Origin: Actinokineospora sp. NBRC 105648 | GTDB taxonomy: Bacteria; Actinomycetota; Actinomycetes; Mycobacteriales; Pseudonocardiaceae | NCBI RefSeq assembly: GCF_030269645.1 | Contig: NZ_BSTR01000019.1 | Location: forward strand, 62,001-126,000 | Direction of reading: 5' to 3' | Length of the DNA stretch: 64,000 nt | Part shown: positions 60,418 to 64,000 of the stretch, piece by piece | How the letters are laid out: every line of letters begins with the position of its first letter | How positions within the stretch are numbered: position 1 is the stretch's first letter | Made by a program: the position numbers and the translations under genes | Notes under the pieces: generated by a model | What the model was told of the DNA's origin: nothing | Database searches by the model: none | What the model saw: the letters and a program-made list of their open reading frames with translations, nothing else

Positions 60418-60442
60418 GTTCACCGCGGGCCGATCGGGGTAT
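60418..60442 (+). promoter_or_regulatory. SigF-type promoter upstream of the ATPase gene
   Basis: GTTC (60418-60421), a 15-base spacer and GGGTAT (60437-60442) give a third SigF-like element, leading into the ATPase, and possibly the phosphatase and STAS genes. Confidence 0.45.
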
Positions 60443-60587
60443 CCCAACCGGCGTGAAGGCAGCGGTTTCCGGTCTCGCAGAGCCGGTGGGGAGCGTGGTC
60501 GGCCCCGTGCGGAGGGGTCCGCGCGGTTCGGCGGCCGCACAGCATCGACGGCGGGCGATCCGCGCGCGAGGGGTGGTGGCAGGTGAC

Positions 60588-61046
60588 GTGAGCGAAGCGG
60601 CGAATACCAGCCGGGTGCGTCATCTGGCCACCCGCCTGCCACCGGACACCCGGTCGGCGGGCGAGGCCAGGGACTTCGTCACGACCGCGCTGCGGTCGTG
60701 GGGCGTGGGCGAGGCGCTGGTCTGCGACGTGGTCCTGGCGGCCTCGGAGCTGGTCACCAACGCGATCGAGCACAGCACGGGCGACATCGGCGTCGAGATG
60801 TCCATTGTGGACGGCGCGGTGCGGCTCCGGGTGCGCGACAGCGCGGACGCGGTGCCGGTGCGCGGCACGCCGGACCTGCTTTCTGAGCGCAGTCGGGGGC
60901 TCTCCATCGTCGAGATGCTCAGCGACGCCTGGGGGCACGAGCGCGCGGACGTGGGCAAGTGGGTGTGGGCGGACTTCGGCCTGGTGGCGGGCGGTGCGGG
61001 GGTCCCGGTCCGCGAGTCGGCCAATTCTTTGTCTGTGGACAACTAG
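60588..61046 (+). CDS. anti-sigma-type ATP-binding protein
   Basis: The HATPase_c fold runs FVTTALRSWGVGEALVCDVVLAASELVTNAIEHS (N-box), RLRVRDS and RGLSIVEMLSDAWG (G-box). It is of the small SpoIIAB/RsbW-like kinases of actinobacterial stress networks. GTG at 60588 is the best start; 60576 and 60453 are in frame. It follows a SigF-like promoter and precedes the SpoIIE phosphatase gene. Confidence 0.85.
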   Translation: MSEAANTSRVRHLATRLPPDTRSAGEARDFVTTALRSWGVGEALVCDVVLAASELVTNAIEHSTGDIGVEMSIVDGAVRLRVRDSADAVPVRGTPDLLSERSRGLSIVEMLSDAWGHERADVGKWVWADFGLVAGGAGVPVRESANSLSVDN

Positions 61047-61091
61047 TATGGTGGCCCCATCTCCCGTCCGGGGAGAGGGAAGCGTGGCGTC

Positions 61092-62435
61092 ATGATGCAC
61101 GGGAGAACGCTCTCCGCCGTTGGCTCGCAGGTCCCGCCGCTGGGCGAGGAGACCTCGACGGAGCCGACCGAGCAGCAGTTGCTCGCCCAAGCGCGGCAGC
61201 GGGCGGCGCTCGCCGGCGAGATCACGACCGAGCTCGCGGGCTCGCTCAACCTGCGGCGCACGATCCTGCGGCTCTTCGACCTGGTCCGGCCCGAGCTGGC
61301 CGACTGGGTGATGCTCGCGATGGCCGACAGCCGCGCCGGCAGGCTGGCCCTGCACGGCGGGGCGAACCCGACCTTCACCACCTCGGTCGAGCTCGACGTC
61401 ACCGAGGAACTGGGGCTGGGCCGCGTGCTGCGGTCCGGGCACAGCGAGCTGCTGCACGTGGCTGTCGACGAGGCGGCGCCCGACGGCCTGGACAGCATGA
61501 TCCCGGACACCGGCTTGCGCGACGAGGCCACCGCCCTGCGCCCCGCCGACGTGCTCGGCTTGGCGCTCACCGCTCGTGGGTCGACCATCGGCGTGCTGGT
61601 GCTCGTGCGCGGCGCCGGTCGCGGCTTCCCGCAGGAGGACGTCGACCTCGCCGAGCAGATCGCCGGCCGGGCCGCGATGGCCCTGGACTCGGCCCGGCTC
61701 TACGAGGACCGCACCCGGGTCGCCTCGGTGCTCCAGGCGAGCCTGCGCCCGCCCGCGCTGCCGCGGGTCCCGGGGCTGCGGCTCTCGGCGCGGTTCCGGG
61801 CGGCGGCCGAGCACCTGGACATCGGCGGCGACTTCTACGACGTGCACGGCGCGGGCGATGACTGGCTGCTGGCGCTGGGCGACGTGTGTGGCAAGGGCGT
61901 CGAGGCGGCCGTGCTGACCGGCCGCGCACGGCAGAGCATCCGCACCGCCGCGCACTTCGACCGCAGCCCGGCAGCCGTGCTGTCCGCGCTCAACTCCGTG
62001 CTCTACGACGAAGACTCCGACAAGTTCGTCACCGTCGTCTGCACGCGGGTCCGCCCCGCCGCCGACGGCCGCTCCGCCGAGGTCACCCTCGCCGTCGCGG
62101 GCCACCCGTCGCCGCTGCTGCTGCGCGCCGACGGGTCGATCGAGCAGGTCGAGGTGTCCGGCACCGTCGCCGGTGTGCTCCCGGAGGTGTCCTACCGCGA
62201 GGTGCGCGTGGACCTGGCTGCGGGCGACACGCTGGTGATGTTCACCGACGGCATCTACGAGGCGCGCGGCGAAGACGGCTTCTACGGGATGGACCGGTTG
62301 CTCGCCCTGCTGCCCAACTACGCGGGCGCGGGTCCGGAGGCGGTCTGCGAGGCCCTCGAGCAGGACGTCGTCGAGTACCTGGGCGGTCGCGCCCACGACG
62401 ACATGGCCCTGTTCGCGGTGGCCTGCGGGAGGTAG
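61092..62435 (+). CDS. SpoIIE-type PP2C phosphatase with GAF-like sensor
   Basis: Residues about 30-200 form a GAF-like sensory domain and residues about 215-447 a PP2C/SpoIIE phosphatase (IGGDFYDVHGAGDDWLLALGDVCGKGVEAAVLTGRAR ... DTLVMFTDGIYEAR ... GRAHDDMALFAVA) with the metal-binding Asp residues. It would dephosphorylate a STAS antagonist. TAGTAT before the gene (61044-61049) is a -10-like hexamer. Its stop overlaps the next region by TAGTG. Confidence 0.92.
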   Translation: MMHGRTLSAVGSQVPPLGEETSTEPTEQQLLAQARQRAALAGEITTELAGSLNLRRTILRLFDLVRPELADWVMLAMADSRAGRLALHGGANPTFTTSVELDVTEELGLGRVLRSGHSELLHVAVDEAAPDGLDSMIPDTGLRDEATALRPADVLGLALTARGSTIGVLVLVRGAGRGFPQEDVDLAEQIAGRAAMALDSARLYEDRTRVASVLQASLRPPALPRVPGLRLSARFRAAAEHLDIGGDFYDVHGAGDDWLLALGDVCGKGVEAAVLTGRARQSIRTAAHFDRSPAAVLSALNSVLYDEDSDKFVTVVCTRVRPAADGRSAEVTLAVAGHPSPLLLRADGSIEQVEVSGTVAGVLPEVSYREVRVDLAAGDTLVMFTDGIYEARGEDGFYGMDRLLALLPNYAGAGPEAVCEALEQDVVEYLGGRAHDDMALFAVACGR

Positions 62436-62440
62436 TGGCG

Positions 62441-63493
62441 TTGACGGACGTGCTCGACTCGGTCGCCCGCTACGACGGCGCGCTGGCCTCGGTGGACGTG
62501 GACACCGCTGTGGCGGTGGTGGAGCGGCTGCTCGACGACGGGGCCGACCCGGTGAGCGTGCTCGTCGAGGTTATCGCGGCGGCACAGCGCACGGTCGGTG
62601 AGCGCTGGCAGCGCGGTGAGTGGACTGTCGCCGAGGAACACGCCGCCACCGCCGTGTCGGTGTCGGCTACCGAGGCGGTGGCCCGGTACGTCCGGCGCAC
62701 ACCGGCCACCCGTGGGCGGGTCGTGGTGGCTTGCGCGGAACGCGAGTGGCACGCGTTGCCCGCCATGATCATCGGGACCGCGCTGCGCGCCGACGGCTGG
62801 GACACCACCCTGCTCGGCGCGTCCACGCCGCCGGTCCGGCTCAGCCAGTACCTGCACGACCTCGGGCCCGACGCCACCGCCGTGAGCTGCTCGGTGCTCG
62901 GCGCGCTGGCCACCACCCGGCGGTTCATCGAGGCCAGCACCGCCGCCGGGATCCCGGTCGTGGTGGGCGGTTCCGCGTTCGGCCGCGACGGCCTGCGGGC
63001 GCGCGCTCTCGGCGCGACCGCGTGGGCACCGAGTGCCCGTGAGGCAAGCGGGATCGTCGCGGGCCTGCCGACCGTCGTCCCGTCGGTCCCCCCGCTGAGC
63101 GGCGCCGCGCCCGCCGAGCAGGCCGCGATGGAACTCGCCCACCACCGGCTGGTGGGCGAGCTGCGCGAGCACTGGTCGCTGGCGGCGCAGATCGTGACCA
63201 CCGCGCAGTCACCCCTCGACAGCGTGCAGGTCATCGCCCGCGACGTGGTCAACCAGGCCGTGCACGCGGTCTGGGCGGCCCTGCTCACCGGTGACCCGCG
63301 CACCCTCACCGAGACCTCGGCCTGGGTCGAGGAGCTGCTGCGCGCCCGCGGCGTCGACGTGGGCCTGGTCGCCGAGCTCGGCAGCCTGATGGCGCGGAGC
63401 CTGCACGAGTTCCCCCTCGCCCGCGACCTCGTGGAACACCACTGGGCGGGCGGCACCGTCCGCACCGGCACGACTGGAACGACCGCACGATGA
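62441..63493 (+). CDS. cobalamin-binding protein with CarH-type light-sensor motif
   Basis: The B12-binding fold has a helical cap at about residues 20-80 and a Rossmann-like domain at about 92-215. The cap contains W56-x9-E66-H67 (GERWQRGEWTVAEEHAAT), the W-x9-EH motif of CarH/LitR photoreceptors. The lower-ligand region is EWH104ALP in place of DxHxxG, followed by SxL (S151-V-L153) and VVGGSAFG. No MerR DNA-binding domain is present. TTG at 62441 has GGGAGG 8 bases upstream. Being between a SpoIIE phosphatase and a STAS gene, it may pass a light or cobalamin signal to partner switching. Confidence 0.85.
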   Translation: MTDVLDSVARYDGALASVDVDTAVAVVERLLDDGADPVSVLVEVIAAAQRTVGERWQRGEWTVAEEHAATAVSVSATEAVARYVRRTPATRGRVVVACAEREWHALPAMIIGTALRADGWDTTLLGASTPPVRLSQYLHDLGPDATAVSCSVLGALATTRRFIEASTAAGIPVVVGGSAFGRDGLRARALGATAWAPSAREASGIVAGLPTVVPSVPPLSGAAPAEQAAMELAHHRLVGELREHWSLAAQIVTTAQSPLDSVQVIARDVVNQAVHAVWAALLTGDPRTLTETSAWVEELLRARGVDVGLVAELGSLMARSLHEFPLARDLVEHHWAGGTVRTGTTGTTAR

Positions 63494-63819
63494 CCGAGTT
63501 CTCGCACACCGTCACCGCCACCGCACCCGGCCACACCGTCGTCGCGGTCACCGGCGAGCTGGACACGCACACCGCGGGCCGGTTCAAGCTAGCCCTGCTC
63601 GACCTGGTCGAGGACGGCGCGCGGCTGGTGGTCGACCTGTCCGACCTGGACTTCATCGACTCGAGCGGGCTCAGCGTGTTCATCGCGGTGCACAAGCGCT
63701 CGGTGCCGCGCGGGGCCGAGGTCGTGCTCGACCGGGTGCCGCCGTTCCTGTCCCGGATCCTGACGATCACGGGTCTGGACCAGGTCATCCCGGTGCTGCG
63801 CGTCGCCGAGGCGAGCTAG
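63490..63819 (+). CDS. second STAS anti-sigma antagonist
   Basis: The 109-residue STAS domain has the phospho-site LDFIDSSGLSVFIAV. ATG overlaps the stop of the cobalamin-binding gene by four bases. It may be the target of the adjacent phosphatase, with the B12 protein as upstream sensor. Confidence 0.9.
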   Translation: MTEFSHTVTATAPGHTVVAVTGELDTHTAGRFKLALLDLVEDGARLVVDLSDLDFIDSSGLSVFIAVHKRSVPRGAEVVLDRVPPFLSRILTITGLDQVIPVLRVAEAS

Positions 63820-63837
63820 CGCTGTCTTTCGAGCTGC

Positions 63838-64000
63838 CTAAGCCGGTCCGTGCCAGTCCAGGCACACCACGACCGCGTCGTCGTCGAGGTCGCGGTGGTC
63901 GCGGAACACGGCCAGCGCTGACATCACCGCCTGCACGGCCTGCGCGGGCGGCAGAGCCCGCGTGGTGCGGATCGTGCGCGGCAGTGACACCTCCGCATAG
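63838..64000 (-). CDS. C-terminal end of a PP2C/SpoIIE-type phosphatase (partial)
   Basis: On the minus strand an open frame enters from the window edge and stops at 63838-63840. Its last residues, including HRDLDDDAVVVCLDWHG, match the DD-containing end of PP2C/SpoIIE phosphatases. It is convergent with the second STAS gene. The rest of the gene is beyond the window. Confidence 0.65.
   Translation of the reverse strand, partial: YAEVSLPRTIRTTRALPPAQAVQAVMSALAVFRDHRDLDDDAVVVCLDWHGPA

Overview
This is a G+C-rich stretch (about 70% by eye) with dense genes, frequent GTG/TTG starts, 4-base gene overlaps and actinobacterial hallmarks: WhiB, a PspA/ClgR operon, an XRE-DUF5753/DUF397 pair, DUF2277, ThyX, a TIGR03085 protein, and a SigF/RsbW partner-switching locus. 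The order thyX-dapA-rnj, ftsK-argA (NAGS), pgsA-cinA-clgR-pspA-pspM matches the core order known in Mycobacterium tuberculosis, with insertions. Together with the accessory genes this suggests a chromosome of a filamentous or soil Actinomycete, probably order Pseudonocardiales (inference, no marker gene was compared).

Layout. 1-5.2 kb: unknown genes, a DUF2207-like membrane protein ending in a pentanucleotide microsatellite, an ECF sigma factor with a SnoaL-like tail, a GyrI-like protein, small proteins and an XRE/DUF397 pair. 5.2-10.8 kb: a two-component system divergent from a lipoprotein / HlyD-like adaptor / ABC ATPase / MacB-like permease efflux operon. 10.8-16.8 kb: a compact cassette that looks like an unassigned RiPP (ribosomal peptide) locus: stand-alone HTH protein, a 48-residue peptide ending in two identical 12-residue repeats, a JmjC/cupin_4 2-oxoglutarate oxygenase translationally coupled to it, an S9 prolyl-oligopeptidase-like peptidase and an ABC exporter. 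17-24.6 kb: membrane proteins, GNAT, EamA transporter, YcaQ-like DNA glycosylase, and a visible tandem duplication of a TIGR04222-like gene that left broken ends of both neighbours at its junction; DUF4097 and an RHH/HicB-like protein follow.

24.7-32.3 kb: thyX, ACT protein, Ser/Thr kinase, TIGR03085 protein, dapA, rnj and a beta-lactamase-like secreted protein. 32.3-36.7 kb (mostly minus strand): SulP-STAS-carbonic anhydrase fusion, EamA transporter, acyltransferase. 36.8-46.6 kb: ftsK, secreted proteins, NAGS, thiolase, a G-rich tract behind a 24-bp hairpin, rimO, pgsA, cinA, clgR. 46.8-48.5 kb: pspA and a PspM-like gene; both clgR and pspA are preceded by an identical-looking ECF promoter (GGAAC-N17-CGTT). 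49-58 kb: nucleobase permease, pyrD, Nei-like glycosylase, ParA, methyltransferase, dinB, secreted protein.

58.1-64 kb is a general-stress/partner-switching region: RsbW-like kinase, SigF-type sigma factor, WhiB protein, STAS antagonist, ATPase, SpoIIE phosphatase, a cobalamin-binding protein carrying the W-x9-EH light-sensor motif, a second STAS protein and the end of another phosphatase. Three GTTY-N15/16-GGGTA-type promoters suggest this region is wired to its own sigma factor. The two most interesting candidates are the JmjC-RiPP cassette (10.86-16.78 kb) and the B12/light-sensor partner-switching operon (61.1-63.8 kb).
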